Origin: JBLHZY01 sp050633265
GTDB lineage: Bacteria > Pseudomonadota > Alphaproteobacteria > Rhodobacterales > Rhodobacteraceae
Assembly: GCA_050633265.1 (NCBI GenBank)
Contig: JBOEGE010000012.1
Span: 1 to 64,000 of the forward strand
Length of the DNA stretch: 64,000 nucleotides
Direction: 5' to 3'
Under the pieces are notes generated by a model. That model saw nothing but the letters and a program-made list of their open reading frames with translations. It was not told the DNA's origin and did not search any database. The position numbers and the translations under genes were made by a program. The stretch's first letter is position 1; each line of letters opens with the position of its first letter. Positions 24,110 through 32,882 of the stretch are shown piece after piece.

Positions 24110-24192
24110 GGCTGCTAGGATTGTGGTGTTAGAACAAATCGCGCCTTGTGCGCAGCAGCCCTCGGGACTTCGGTTTCGAGGGTTTCTTTTTT
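24110..24192 (+). ncRNA. Putative antisense ctRNA in the repB-repC intergenic region
   Basis: In repABC plasmids a small RNA transcribed against repC controls copy number and incompatibility. Here the plus strand carries a G+C stem, CCCTCG (24159-24164) with CGAGGG (24177-24182), followed by a T-rich run (24183-24192), which is a good intrinsic terminator. A short GCGC-CTTGT-GCGC hairpin precedes it. The 3' end is well supported; the 5' end given is approximate, because no promoter could be assigned with confidence. Confidence 0.6.
24159..24192 (+). terminator. Intrinsic terminator of the ctRNA
   Basis: A 6-bp G+C stem with a 12-base loop is followed by ten bases of which nine are T, on the strand opposite to repC. 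This is the expected end of the repABC counter-transcribed RNA. Confidence 0.65.
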
Positions 24193-24252
24193 GTGCCGTC
24201 CTCCTTTCTGCTCGTTGCCTAAATCGTGGTGGCCAACAACTGTCAGCCGCCC

Positions 24253-25227
24253 CTACCCTTCGGGGTTCTCTGATTGAAACCGCTCGAAGGAATCCCGAAT
24301 TAGCTGGTCTAAATTTTGATCCAACCAATTCGCAAATTTCTTATTTTCCCCTGCTCGCTTGATCGACACAGCGAGCCCGGTTTTTCCGCTCTTGATGCTG
24401 ACGCCTGGAACTGGGGTTCTCGTTTCGGTGTTCCGCTCTTGTTTGCCACGCTTTCCAACTTCGCGAAGTACAATTTCCAATCTCTCGTCGGAATCGGCGT
24501 TTGCGTGGTTGCTCAAAACTCGGAGAATATGCTCTTCGTTGAGGCGGTCGTTTTCGAATGCAGTCGCAAGAGCCGTCCACTTCGGGCGACCTGCGCCTGG
24601 CGCAGCGCCGATGGCTTCGCCTACCGCTATAGGAACCATACGATTGATCCGCTCAAGTTGAGAAAGTGTGTTCTTGCTGATAGCCAAAGCCTGGCAAACA
24701 TCGGCACGAGAATACTCTTGCTCCAATATCGCCTGGGCGAACCGGACACGCTCGTAGTAACTCAGTTCTGCACGGCCGGCATTCTCGAGCCCCTTAGCCA
24801 TCAAGGCATCAGAGTCATCAAGCGTACGGATCAATGCTTTAACCGGCACTCCAAGATGACGGCATGCCAGAATCCGACGCTGACCATAAATAACTTCAAA
24901 ATGCCCATCTTGTTCCTTGGACGGCCGAAGCAGCACAGGAACCTGCTGCCCCGCCTCTGCGATACTCTCGGCGAGAACCTGAATAGACTCATGCGGCTCT
25001 GCGTTGTTAACAGCTGTTAACTCGATGCCGAGCCTATCTTTTGGGCCCCAAGCGAGCACCAGACTTGTATCGATCTCTTGAATACCCCCAAGTCCAGCAC
25101 GAACCGAGCCTATAGTTCCTTTGGGCAGAGCTCTATGAGCGCGATCGGAAGGATTGCTTTTTGGCGCTTCCGATGCAGCCGAAATTGCGGCCATAATTCC
25201 GGTTTTGTTTTTTCCCATCGCCATCAT
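24253..25227 (-). CDS. repB: RepB partition protein (ParB family)
   Basis: A 324-residue ParB-type protein. The N-terminal ParB/Sulfiredoxin fold shows as ESIAEAGQQVPVLLRPSKE and the GQRRILACRHLGVPVKALIR box. A helix-turn-helix follows (RFAQAILEQEYSRADVCQALAISKNTLSQLERI). It binds parS sites and cooperates with RepA to segregate the plasmid. The ATG at 25227 overlaps the repA stop by one base (TGATG), with GGGAGCG just upstream; the frame also runs back to a TTG at 25239. A parS copy lies inside this gene. Confidence 0.93.
   Translation of the reverse strand: MMAMGKNKTGIMAAISAASEAPKSNPSDRAHRALPKGTIGSVRAGLGGIQEIDTSLVLAWGPKDRLGIELTAVNNAEPHESIQVLAESIAEAGQQVPVLLRPSKEQDGHFEVIYGQRRILACRHLGVPVKALIRTLDDSDALMAKGLENAGRAELSYYERVRFAQAILEQEYSRADVCQALAISKNTLSQLERINRMVPIAVGEAIGAAPGAGRPKWTALATAFENDRLNEEHILRVLSNHANADSDERLEIVLREVGKRGKQERNTETRTPVPGVSIKSGKTGLAVSIKRAGENKKFANWLDQNLDQLIRDSFERFQSENPEG
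25006..25021. other. parS centromere site within repB
   Basis: GTTAACAGCTGTTAAC is a perfect 16-bp palindrome and matches the repABC parS type (GTT-N2-C-N-GC-N-G-N2-AAC). An identical copy lies upstream of repA at 26550-26565. RepB is expected to load here and spread. Confidence 0.85.
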
Positions 25228-26408
25228 CAACGCTCCCAAGCTTTCTGAATCATCTTCGCGACTTCGCTCCCAACCGCATCCATGCTGGTCTTGGCTCGAT
25301 CGTACGTGGAACGGGTCATGTCGGCGCGCAGCACTTCGTAGATGGACATTTTCAGCATCGATGCGTCCGCAATTGCAGTACTACGCAAACTGGTGGTCGA
25401 CACCACACGATCCTGGAACAAGGCCCGCATCAAACTAACAATCTGCTGGCTTGGCACATCACTTGGATCATCGCGTGTAATGAGAAATGAGAAAAAGTCA
25501 TGATCAAGCTGCACGCCTGTGTCCTCAATAACCCCCAAATATGCTGACGTCATTTCAATGAATTGCTGCGTTGAAGCCAAATCAAGCATACTCGGTGTCA
25601 TCGGAACGATCACAGACGTCGCCGCATAGAGACCCGTCAGTGTTAAAAACCCAAGGGCGGGGGGGCTATCGATAACAACCACATCGTAGTTGCTCTCAAC
25701 CGATTGAATTGCCCGGTCTAGCTTTTCAAAAAATGCTACACCGCGCCCAGCATTGACCGCAGTTTCCGTTTCAAACTCACTGAGCACAAGTCGTGCAGGC
25801 GCGAGATGGAGGCCCGCAAAATAGGTCTCAACAATCGCATCGGACATTGGAACCGGGTCATCGTACCGCAAAGCGTCGTAGATTGACGCGCCTTCAAACT
25901 CCAACTCGGTTTGAATTCCACAGAAACCCGTAAGACTTCCTTGGGGATCCAAATCAATCGCCAAGACCCGATACCCGCTCAAAGCAAGATAATGACAAAG
26001 ATGAATGGCCGACGTTGACTTCGCGGAACCACCTTTGAAATTCATAAGCTGGATAACCTGAAGCTTGTCTCCTTCGCGTCGACCAGGAAGATACTTTCCG
26101 GGGCTTCGCGATGTCGCTTCTAGGAGGCCTCGTATATGCAGCATTTCGTCACCAGAGTAGAATCTGCGCCCGTTCCTAACAATATCTGGTTCAGGGATTG
26201 AGCCTTCACTGTGACACTTGCGAAGAAATTGACCCGTCACCCCCAAGAGTTCTGCCGCTTCTGTCGCGCTGAACAACCTCAGTTTTTTACGTTGATCGGG
26301 GGCATATACTTGCTGAAGATGCGTGGTTAGCGCAGTGTGCAAACGTGCCGCCATTTGGCTGGTTAGCTCGGACTGAGTGGTTGCTTCTATAGGTGCAGTC
26401 TGGAACAT
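25227..26408 (-). CDS. repA: RepA partition ATPase (ParA family)
   Basis: A 393-residue ParA/MinD-type ATPase. The deviant Walker A is visible as NFKGGSAKSTSA, with the A' motif DLDPQGSLTG and the Walker B VVVIDSPPALGF. An N-terminal helix-turn-helix segment (RLFSATEAAELLGVTGQFLRKCHSEGSIPEPD) binds the operator for autoregulation, as usual for plasmid type Ia ParA proteins. It leads the repABC operon and overlaps repB. ATG 26408 is preferred to the TTG at 26447 on N-terminal length. A parS palindrome lies about 140 bp upstream. Confidence 0.94.
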   Translation of the reverse strand: MFQTAPIEATTQSELTSQMAARLHTALTTHLQQVYAPDQRKKLRLFSATEAAELLGVTGQFLRKCHSEGSIPEPDIVRNGRRFYSGDEMLHIRGLLEATSRSPGKYLPGRREGDKLQVIQLMNFKGGSAKSTSAIHLCHYLALSGYRVLAIDLDPQGSLTGFCGIQTELEFEGASIYDALRYDDPVPMSDAIVETYFAGLHLAPARLVLSEFETETAVNAGRGVAFFEKLDRAIQSVESNYDVVVIDSPPALGFLTLTGLYAATSVIVPMTPSMLDLASTQQFIEMTSAYLGVIEDTGVQLDHDFFSFLITRDDPSDVPSQQIVSLMRALFQDRVVSTTSLRSTAIADASMLKMSIYEVLRADMTRSTYDRAKTSMDAVGSEVAKMIQKAWER

Positions 26409-26549
26409 AGTTGCTATTTCTTTGCTCGAACGCGCATAATTGCGCAACTTGATCCCAAAGGCAGTGATTCACCCTTCTAAGTCAAGGCTTTTATCCACAG
26501 CTTGTGTCTGCTTTCCAGAGCGGCACTAGGGAAGCGCACTACACATGCT

Positions 26550-26565
26550 GTTAACAGCTGTTAAC
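26550..26565. other. parS centromere site upstream of repA
   Basis: A second perfect copy of GTTAACAGCTGTTAAC, identical to the one inside repB. One parS flanking repA and one inside repB is a pattern seen in repABC replicons, and the pair marks the partition locus. Confidence 0.85.
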
Positions 26566-27026
26566 TGCCGCCAGTTTGACGACGGTCCAGCACACCGATC
26601 GTTGCGAGATCGCCTAGAGATGGCTCAAACGGCGTGATCAAATCACCCAAGCCGTCAGTTTAAAAGCGCCACTTCACAATACGTATGCCATTTAACAGTC
26701 GCCAAACTAAATTCACAGAAACTGCGCGTGTCGCCGCATGAATTCGGCCGCATGTGAGGCAAGGGGTAGGGCAGGGGGCTTACAAAAGCACCACCAATCT
26801 TAGGAAAGTCACTGCCCCTCAATCCTCAACATCCGTCTAGGCCAAACGACATCGGCAATCATTCGGAACATAAAAGGTAGAAAGCTGGTGGAATTCGGAG
26901 CGCAATATAACGTGGGCGAGAGGCGAGGGCGGAAGCGTTCCAAAAAGACTCGCTTCTCGATCAACCCGTCGCCTCGCGTCGAACCATCAGACCTCGATCC
27001 TCTAATTCCAAATCGAGATCAGTGCT
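26566..27026. other. Non-coding interval between repA and the copper ATPase gene
   Basis: About 460 bp with no convincing open frame. Apart from the parS at its left edge I see no repeats or strong hairpins. It separates the replication module from the copper island. The repA promoter is expected between 26409 and 26550, but no clear hexamer pair was assigned. Confidence 0.5.
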
Positions 27027-29375
27027 CTAGAGTTTTACGCGACGCAAACGCAACGCATTTGTGATAACAGACACCGAAGATAGACTCATTGCGGCAGCTG
27101 CGATCATTGGTGACAGCAAAATCCCAAAGAGGGGATAGAGGATACCTGCGGCTAACGGAACACCCGCCGCATTGTAGGCGAAAGCAAAAAACAAGTTTTG
27201 CTTAATGTTGCGCAGCGTTGAGGTCGCCAGCTTTCGGGCACGCACAATCCCGACAAGATCGCCACCAAGCAATGTGATGCCCGCACTTTCAACAGCAACG
27301 TCAGCGCCAGTCCCCATGGCAATCCCCACATCGGCCGTAGCCAACGCGGGCGCATCATTCACACCATCACCAGCCATTGCCACACTGTGTCCTTTTGCAT
27401 GAAGCTCCTCGACCAAGGCTTTCTTATCTTCGGGTAGCACTCCAGCGCGGACATCATCAATGCCAAGCAAACCAGCAACGGCTTCTGCGGTGCGTTGATT
27501 GTCCCCTGTTGCCATGATGACCCGAAGCCCAAGCCTATGAAGCTCCTGAATGGCACTAGCCGTTGTTGGTTTGATGGGATCAGCAACCGCAACCACCCCA
27601 GCGAGCGCGCCGTCCAGGGAAATGAACATTGCCGTCTTCCCCTCCGAGCGCAGGGTATCCATGGCCTCTTCAATGCCCTTCGTATCAACACCCAATAGCT
27701 CCATCATCGCGTTATTCCCAAGAGCGACGGATTGGCCTTCAACAGTTCCTTGAACACCTTTGCCGGTCACTGCTTCAAATCTGCTCGCTTTGGGTAAAGA
27801 AATGCCGCGGCTTCGAGCGCCTTCAACAATCGCCTCCGCCAATGGATGCTCAGACCCCAACTCGAGTGCCGCGGCAAGCTTAAGAACGGTATCACTTGAG
27901 AAAACTGAAAAGGCGACAACATCCGTGAGCTCTGGTTTCCCGAGAGTGAGTGTCCCTGTTTTGTCCACGATAATGGTGTCAACGCCTGCCATACGTTCTA
28001 GGGCCTCTGCATCCTTGATCAAAACACCAGCCTGCGCACCTCGGCCCGCGGCAGTGGTAATCGAAATTGGAGTCGCCAATCCAAGGGCACAGGGGCAAGC
28101 AATGATCAGAACCGACACTGACGACGCGATCGCGAAAGCAAGCGCGGGATTGGGGCCAAAGAACAGCCAAGTGAAAAAGGAGATGAGTGCTATCAACACA
28201 ACTGCGGGCACGAATACCGCGGAAACACGATCTGCGAGACCTTGAATTGGCGCGCGTGAGCGGCGTGCTCCAGCAACCATTTCAACGATCTGAGACAAAA
28301 CGGTGTTGGCTCCGACTTGTGTCGCGCGAATAGCAAGTGTGCCGTTTTTGTTGATTGTACCTCCGGTTACACGGTCCCCCTCAGTTTTCTCAATCGGCAC
28401 AGGTTCGCCTGTAATCATGCTTTCATCTATTGATGAATGCCCCTCAGTAACGATCGCATCCACAGGTATGCTGTCGCCGGGACGAACACGCAGCAAATCA
28501 CCGACAGTAACCTGTTCGAGAGGGACATCTTTTTCCAACCCTTCCGCAGAAATCACTCGAGCCATTTTGGGGGCGAGGTCGAGTAGGGCGCGGATTGCGT
28601 CACCAGTACGTTCACGTGCACGCAACTCTAGGACCTGGCCAACGAAGACGAGCGCGATAATAACGACCGCGGCTTCGTAATAGGTTCCGACCCCTCCGTC
28701 GGTCCGGTATTGGTCTGGAAACAGATTTGGCAAGAAAGTCGCAAATAGGGAATACACATAAGCAGCGCCGACCCCGAGAGCAATTAAGGTCCACATATTT
28801 GGAGATCGGTTTTTCACCGATGCCACACCACGTGCAAAAAACGGTCTTGCCGCCCAAAGGATGATCGGGGTCGCGATCAAGAACTCCGCATATGACGCAA
28901 TCTGATGGCCAACCAAATTCCTGACGGGCAATCCCACGAGCTCTCCCATCGTGAGAACAATTAAAGGAACAGCCGCTAAGGCACTGATCCACATACGGCG
29001 GGTAAAATCCGTGAGTTCTTCGCTTTGTTCGTCATTGGGGACAACAGTCTCCAATGCCATTCCGCAAATTGGGCAGGCGCCCGGCTCGTCGCGGATCACC
29101 TCTGGATGCATGGGACAGGTCCATTGAGCCCCTTGAGAAATATTTGCGGTGGACACCCCGGGGGCACCCTCATGAGCGCGACCATCATAGCCCCCTACAA
29201 AAGCGTAGAGCCACGGGTCGTTCTTGAACTGGGTCTGACAGCGCTCTGAGCAGAAGTGATAGGTTTCACCTTCCAAGTCATCAGTGAGAGTCTTCGGTGT
29301 CACTTCCACATTCATTCCGCAAACAGGGTCAACGGCGCTTGTTCCGTGATGATGTTTATTCATATTATCAGACAT
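27027..29375 (-). CDS. copA: Cu(I)-exporting P1B ATPase with N-terminal YHS and metal-binding domains
   Basis: A 782-residue P-type ATPase. In order it has a His-rich start (MNKHHHG), a YHS domain (VDPVCGMNVEV...FCSERCQTQF), a heavy-metal-binding segment (CPMHPEV...PGACPICGMALE), eight membrane helices, TGEP, the copper-selective CPC motif in IIACPCALGLATP, the phosphorylation site DKTGTLTLGK and the hinge GDGVNDAPA. It lacks HMA domains, unlike the second CopA. It pumps Cu(I) out of the cytoplasm. ATG 29375 follows GGAGAATACG. A CueR-like operator lies 24-54 bp upstream, overlapping the end of lgt. Confidence 0.93.
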   Translation of the reverse strand: MSDNMNKHHHGTSAVDPVCGMNVEVTPKTLTDDLEGETYHFCSERCQTQFKNDPWLYAFVGGYDGRAHEGAPGVSTANISQGAQWTCPMHPEVIRDEPGACPICGMALETVVPNDEQSEELTDFTRRMWISALAAVPLIVLTMGELVGLPVRNLVGHQIASYAEFLIATPIILWAARPFFARGVASVKNRSPNMWTLIALGVGAAYVYSLFATFLPNLFPDQYRTDGGVGTYYEAAVVIIALVFVGQVLELRARERTGDAIRALLDLAPKMARVISAEGLEKDVPLEQVTVGDLLRVRPGDSIPVDAIVTEGHSSIDESMITGEPVPIEKTEGDRVTGGTINKNGTLAIRATQVGANTVLSQIVEMVAGARRSRAPIQGLADRVSAVFVPAVVLIALISFFTWLFFGPNPALAFAIASSVSVLIIACPCALGLATPISITTAAGRGAQAGVLIKDAEALERMAGVDTIIVDKTGTLTLGKPELTDVVAFSVFSSDTVLKLAAALELGSEHPLAEAIVEGARSRGISLPKASRFEAVTGKGVQGTVEGQSVALGNNAMMELLGVDTKGIEEAMDTLRSEGKTAMFISLDGALAGVVAVADPIKPTTASAIQELHRLGLRVIMATGDNQRTAEAVAGLLGIDDVRAGVLPEDKKALVEELHAKGHSVAMAGDGVNDAPALATADVGIAMGTGADVAVESAGITLLGGDLVGIVRARKLATSTLRNIKQNLFFAFAYNAAGVPLAAGILYPLFGILLSPMIAAAAMSLSSVSVITNALRLRRVKL

Positions 29376-29398
29376 CGTATTCTCCAATCTATGGAATA

Positions 29399-29429
29399 TG
29401 CGTGAAGGTTCCCATGGGGGTAAGGTCAA
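29399..29429 (-). promoter_or_regulatory. CueR-like operator of the first copA
   Basis: Reading leftward, TTGACC (29424-29429) is followed by TTACCC and, five bases on, GGAACC, the same pattern as upstream of copZ and the second copA. The expected -10 position reads CACGCA, a poor match, as is usual for promoters that need MerR-type activation. It overlaps the lgt stop codon. Confidence 0.55.
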
Positions 29430-30349
29430 TCCATTTCGATCTGTTTTCCCGAATAAATGGGACCTCGTCGCGACCGCGCGACCCAGATCAGCACAGCTCC
29501 AACCAATACCATGGGAAGGGATAGGATTTGCCCCATGGTCAGTCCACCAACGGCAAAATGCAGCGCGTGACCTACAGGGTTTTCAAGTGTTACGAATTGC
29601 ATATCCGGCTGGCGGAAAAACTCGACAAGAAAACGGGCAGAGCCATAACCTGTTAAAAAAACACCAGTAATGGCGCCCGGACTATGAAGCCACTTGCGAC
29701 GCAATGCGAGGATCATCAAGGCGACCCCCAAAAGCAGCCCCTCCAGCAAGGCCTCGTAGATTTGCGAAGGGTGGCGGGCACATTGTCCGATGATATCGGC
29801 ACACGACTGGGCTGCATCGCCAGGAAAAATGACACCCCAAGGTAGGGTGGTCGGACGACCCCAAAGCTCAGCGTTGATGAAATTCGCTAGACGTCCCAGA
29901 AACAAACCAAGAGGGGCGGACAACGCAAGAAGGTCGGCCAGACTAATAATGGAGATCTGGTTGCGCACGGCAAAGACCACCGCCGCAATCGAAACCCCCA
30001 AGAATCCACCATGGAAAGACATCCCTCCCTGCCAAATCTTTAGGATTTCCAAAGGCTGGGACAGATAATACCCGGGTTGATAGAACAGGACGAACCCTAG
30101 TCTCCCACCCAAAATGATCCCGAAGATCACCCAGTTCAAGAAACTCTCGAGTTGCTGGCTTGTCATCGGTGGCGTTTGATCCGGCCAATACTTCGTGCGT
30201 CGGATGAGCTCAATACAAAGCCGCCACCCCAAGAGCAGACCCACGATATAGGCGAGGGCGTACCATCTTAGTGTCAAGGTTAGGGCCCCGATCTCGATGG
30301 AAAAAATGTCAGGGGAGATATCGGGAAAAGGCAGGCCAGCAGCGATCAT
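29426..30349 (-). CDS. lgt: Prolipoprotein diacylglyceryl transferase
   Basis: The 307-residue multi-pass membrane protein has the Lgt signature: RWYALAYIVG near the start, GGRLGFVLFY, SFHGGFLG with the conserved His-Gly pair, and GRLANFINAELWGRPT, the Lgt signature with the invariant Arg-Asn-Glu. It transfers diacylglycerol from phosphatidylglycerol to the lipobox cysteine of lipoproteins in the inner membrane. ATG 30349 overlaps the preceding gene's TGA; longer upstream frames are rejected. A plasmid copy next to copper genes, with lspA at 61822, suggests a dedicated lipoprotein-maturation set. Confidence 0.95.
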   Translation of the reverse strand: MIAAGLPFPDISPDIFSIEIGALTLTLRWYALAYIVGLLLGWRLCIELIRRTKYWPDQTPPMTSQQLESFLNWVIFGIILGGRLGFVLFYQPGYYLSQPLEILKIWQGGMSFHGGFLGVSIAAVVFAVRNQISIISLADLLALSAPLGLFLGRLANFINAELWGRPTTLPWGVIFPGDAAQSCADIIGQCARHPSQIYEALLEGLLLGVALMILALRRKWLHSPGAITGVFLTGYGSARFLVEFFRQPDMQFVTLENPVGHALHFAVGGLTMGQILSLPMVLVGAVLIWVARSRRGPIYSGKQIEMD

Positions 30350-31044
30350 TCGGAATCTTTCAATTGGGGGGAGAGGGGGAGGGCGCCTGACTTGTGGCGC
30401 AGCGCCACGATAAGGACGGGTACGCCCGTCATCAGGCCGAGCCCGATGGCGACCCATCTGGCAGAACCGAACCCGCCTGACATGGCCTCGGCGCCCAGAT
30501 AGGCTAAGACAAAGCTTGCTGGAAGGATGCCCGCCAGCGTGGCTAGAATGAACCGCCAAGGATGTATTTGGCTCAATCCGGCGGCGTAGCTCATCACATC
30601 AAAAGAAATAAAAGGCATCAACCGACTTACAAAAACAGTAAAGGTCAAAGCGTTTTGCGACCCAAGCAAGCCTGAGGCAGCTCGAGCCCCAACAAGCCGG
30701 TCGACCGTCTTTTTACCCAATACACGCGCAATCGCAAAAGCCACCAAAGCGCCCGTTTCAGCTCCAATCGCGACATAAATCGCGCCTGCGACTTGTCCAA
30801 ATGCAGCACCAGCGGCAAGAGCAATCGGCGCGCTTGGAATTGGACTTGCGACGACAGCTAGGCTCATCATGAATATAATCACAAATGGACCAAAGACGCC
30901 AAGTCGTTCAATCCACTGCGAAATTTCAAATGCACTGGGCCTTTGCCAAGCAGGCGAACTCAAGAACCAATACCCGGCAAGCCCAAGGAGGCAAATCAAC
31001 AAAAAGGCATAGAGCATTGAGCTGCGACGTAACCTTTCAGCCAT
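30346..31044 (-). CDS. TVP38/TMEM64 (VTT/DedA-like) membrane protein
   Basis: A 232-residue inner-membrane protein with the VTT-domain pattern: SPIPSAPIALAAGAAFG, the central GAETGALVAFAIARVLGKK and a C-terminal FVSRLMPFISFDVMSYAAGLS, typical of TVP38/DedA relatives. Members of this superfamily act as lipid scramblases or transporters in membrane homeostasis. It overlaps lgt by four bases (ATGA) and so is translationally coupled to it. It is commonly seen near copper and mercury genes, but its role here is unknown. Confidence 0.85.
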   Translation of the reverse strand: MAERLRRSSMLYAFLLICLLGLAGYWFLSSPAWQRPSAFEISQWIERLGVFGPFVIIFMMSLAVVASPIPSAPIALAAGAAFGQVAGAIYVAIGAETGALVAFAIARVLGKKTVDRLVGARAASGLLGSQNALTFTVFVSRLMPFISFDVMSYAAGLSQIHPWRFILATLAGILPASFVLAYLGAEAMSGGFGSARWVAIGLGLMTGVPVLIVALRHKSGALPLSPQLKDSE

Positions 31045-31149
31045 GCCACGGGACCTTTGGGAGAGAATTAAATGCGGCGTGAAATTCGATCATTCCGTCG
31101 ACAGTGACTTGGTCTTGATTTTCCGCGCCAGACCGCATTCGAAAACCCC

Positions 31150-31620
31150 TCAAAGTTTGAGGGAGGACGGCAACGCGTCGATGGCATTTTGGGCGGAGAC
31201 AATTGGCAAACCTGACTCGACCCAACCCGGCCCCTTGCGTGACCCAAGCATTCCCTCGGACACATCTATGAAACCGTCATAACCAGCCTCTCGAAGACTA
31301 GACATCACGCTTCCGGAACGCCCGCCGGTCGCGCAGATCAAGGCAACGGCGCGGTGTTCGGCCAATTCGCGCGCTGCAAACAACCGTTCAGAGAAGCCTT
31401 TGTCATTGAGGCTCACAGGCCAAGCACCTTCGGCTACACCTGTTTCCTGCCATTCTTTGGACGTTCGGATATCCAAAATCCGAATTCGGTCCAGTAACAG
31501 AGCATCAAATGCCTCAACGGCTGTCCAAACATCACGACTTTGGGCAAATACAGGGGTCACGATGGCTTGAGCAGGCAACACTGCCAAGATGCTCAAGGTG
31601 TGGCGGCGAGTTAGTGTCAT
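31150..31620 (-). CDS. Exported rhodanese-like protein
   Basis: The 156-residue protein has a Tat-type signal (LTRRHTLSILAVLPAQAIV, then a cleavage region near PVFAQS) and a single rhodanese domain: RILDIRTSKEWQETGVAEGAWPV, and the active-site loop ICATGGRSGSV carrying the catalytic cysteine. Exported rhodaneses move sulfane sulfur and can protect thiols or metal sites. ATG 31620 is chosen for its AGGGAGAG ribosome site. It lies 22 bp downstream of the DUF302 gene and 105 bp upstream of the VTT gene in a minus-strand operon. Confidence 0.85.
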   Translation of the reverse strand: MTLTRRHTLSILAVLPAQAIVTPVFAQSRDVWTAVEAFDALLLDRIRILDIRTSKEWQETGVAEGAWPVSLNDKGFSERLFAARELAEHRAVALICATGGRSGSVMSSLREAGYDGFIDVSEGMLGSRKGPGWVESGLPIVSAQNAIDALPSSLKL

Positions 31621-31642
31621 TTCATTCTCTCCCTTAGTGAGT

Positions 31643-32029
31643 TCACGCCGCTTCAATGGCAGCGCGGAGCATGTCGCGAACTTTGCCAGCAATCGCGAGA
31701 AGTTCTTCGTTTCCGACAGCCGTCATCGAGGCAACGGGATCGATGGCGCAGACCTCTGTGCCACCGTCAACCTGTCGCAAAATGACGTTGCACGGCAGCA
31801 TCGCGCCAATACGAGGTTCCAGGCCGATGGCCTTGTGAGCCATAGTAGGGTTACAAGCGCCGAGGATCCGGTAGCCATCAACTTCCACATCAATCTTTTT
31901 TTTTAGCGTCTCTTTGACGTCAATTTCAGTAAGCACGCCAAAGCCTTGCGTGCCGAGGGCATCACAGACACGCATGTGCGCATCATCGATAGCAACTCCC
32001 GACAGCAGCCGGTTGTACGTGTAGGTCAT
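31643..32029 (-). CDS. DUF302-family protein
   Basis: A 128-residue single-domain DUF302 protein. The family pattern shows as ALGTQGFGVLTEIDVKETLKKK, then YRILGACNPTMAHKAI with the conserved cysteine, and LPCNVILRQVDGGTEVCAIDP. DUF302 proteins often accompany copper and cytochrome genes and may bind metal or a lipid ligand, but no biochemical role is established. ATG 32029 has a good AGGAGAAACG ribosome site; the upstream extension is not needed. Confidence 0.85.
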   Translation of the reverse strand: MTYTYNRLLSGVAIDDAHMRVCDALGTQGFGVLTEIDVKETLKKKIDVEVDGYRILGACNPTMAHKAIGLEPRIGAMLPCNVILRQVDGGTEVCAIDPVASMTAVGNEELLAIAGKVRDMLRAAIEAA

Positions 32030-32128
32030 CACGTTTCTCCTGTTGAAAATGCCCCGACCGAACCACGGGGAAGGGATGCCGGTCGGGGCGAAGGAGGCAC
32101 TAGGACCGTGCTCTCCCAATTGCAAAAC

Positions 32129-32713
32129 TCAGTTATCCTGAGTGCCCATTTCATCGTCCATCTTTTCGTCAGAGGAGGAGGAGGGGGTGTTCATACGCTC
32201 AGCGGGCGCTTTCATTTCGTCAGGGGTCACTGCTCCATCTCCGTCCTTGTCTAGAAACTGGAACCGATCAACCATTCGATCGTGCATCATCTTGCCGTGC
32301 AGGGTCTCGAATTCTTCGAGGTTCAGCGCCCCATCGCCGTCCGTATCAGCCTCGGCGTGCATTGAGAGCAGTGAAACGCCTTCAGCACGAGAATGGCCCA
32401 TCATCGACCCTTTCATAAGCGACATCATATCCTGATCCATCGCACCCATTTGGCCACCCGCTCCCATGCCGCCGCCCATCATTGAGCCGTGCATCTGCAT
32501 CATCATTTTCATCATACCTTGCATCATGGCGTGATGATCGCCCTCCATCATGCCCATTTGGCCTGCGGCGCCTCCCATTTCAGCGGGACTTTGGGTTACG
32601 ACTTTATCCACGTCGGCATCTTCACCATCGTGATGGCCGGCATCGGCAAATGCGGAGCTTGTTGATGTGACAATCAAAGCAAGGGCAAGTGTGGTGTTGG
32701 TAAACTTAGACAT
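32129..32713 (-). CDS. Exported EF-hand protein with a methionine-rich segment
   Basis: The 194-residue protein has a Sec signal (ALALIVTSTSSAFADA), a His/Asp stretch, a long Met/Gly-rich region (about residues 45-105, with MMKMMMQMHGSMMGG) and two canonical EF-hand loops, DTDGDGALNLEE and DKDGDGAVTPDE. The EF-hands should bind Ca. The Met-rich region is the kind used for Cu(I) in the periplasm, so this could be a dual Ca/Cu protein. It is the first gene of the minus-strand operon that runs to copA and is divergent from the two-component system. Confidence 0.8.
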   Translation of the reverse strand: MSKFTNTTLALALIVTSTSSAFADAGHHDGEDADVDKVVTQSPAEMGGAAGQMGMMEGDHHAMMQGMMKMMMQMHGSMMGGGMGAGGQMGAMDQDMMSLMKGSMMGHSRAEGVSLLSMHAEADTDGDGALNLEEFETLHGKMMHDRMVDRFQFLDKDGDGAVTPDEMKAPAERMNTPSSSSDEKMDDEMGTQDN

Positions 32714-32882
32714 CTGAGCCTCTCTTTTCATTTATTGGCCTCATTCACATTGGCATAAGAATTCGAAATGAAAGAACGCGCACCCTCTTGATTGTATCCG
32801 TGTGTCGCAACACCCGTCATTGATACAAACGGCGACAAAAAAGGGTCTGACCACGCTTACGTGAATGACGTAGAAAGTATCC

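Noticed and set aside
27760..28245. 161-codon plus-strand frame
   Set aside because: Antisense to the first copA; low-complexity Ser/Arg/Ala composition.
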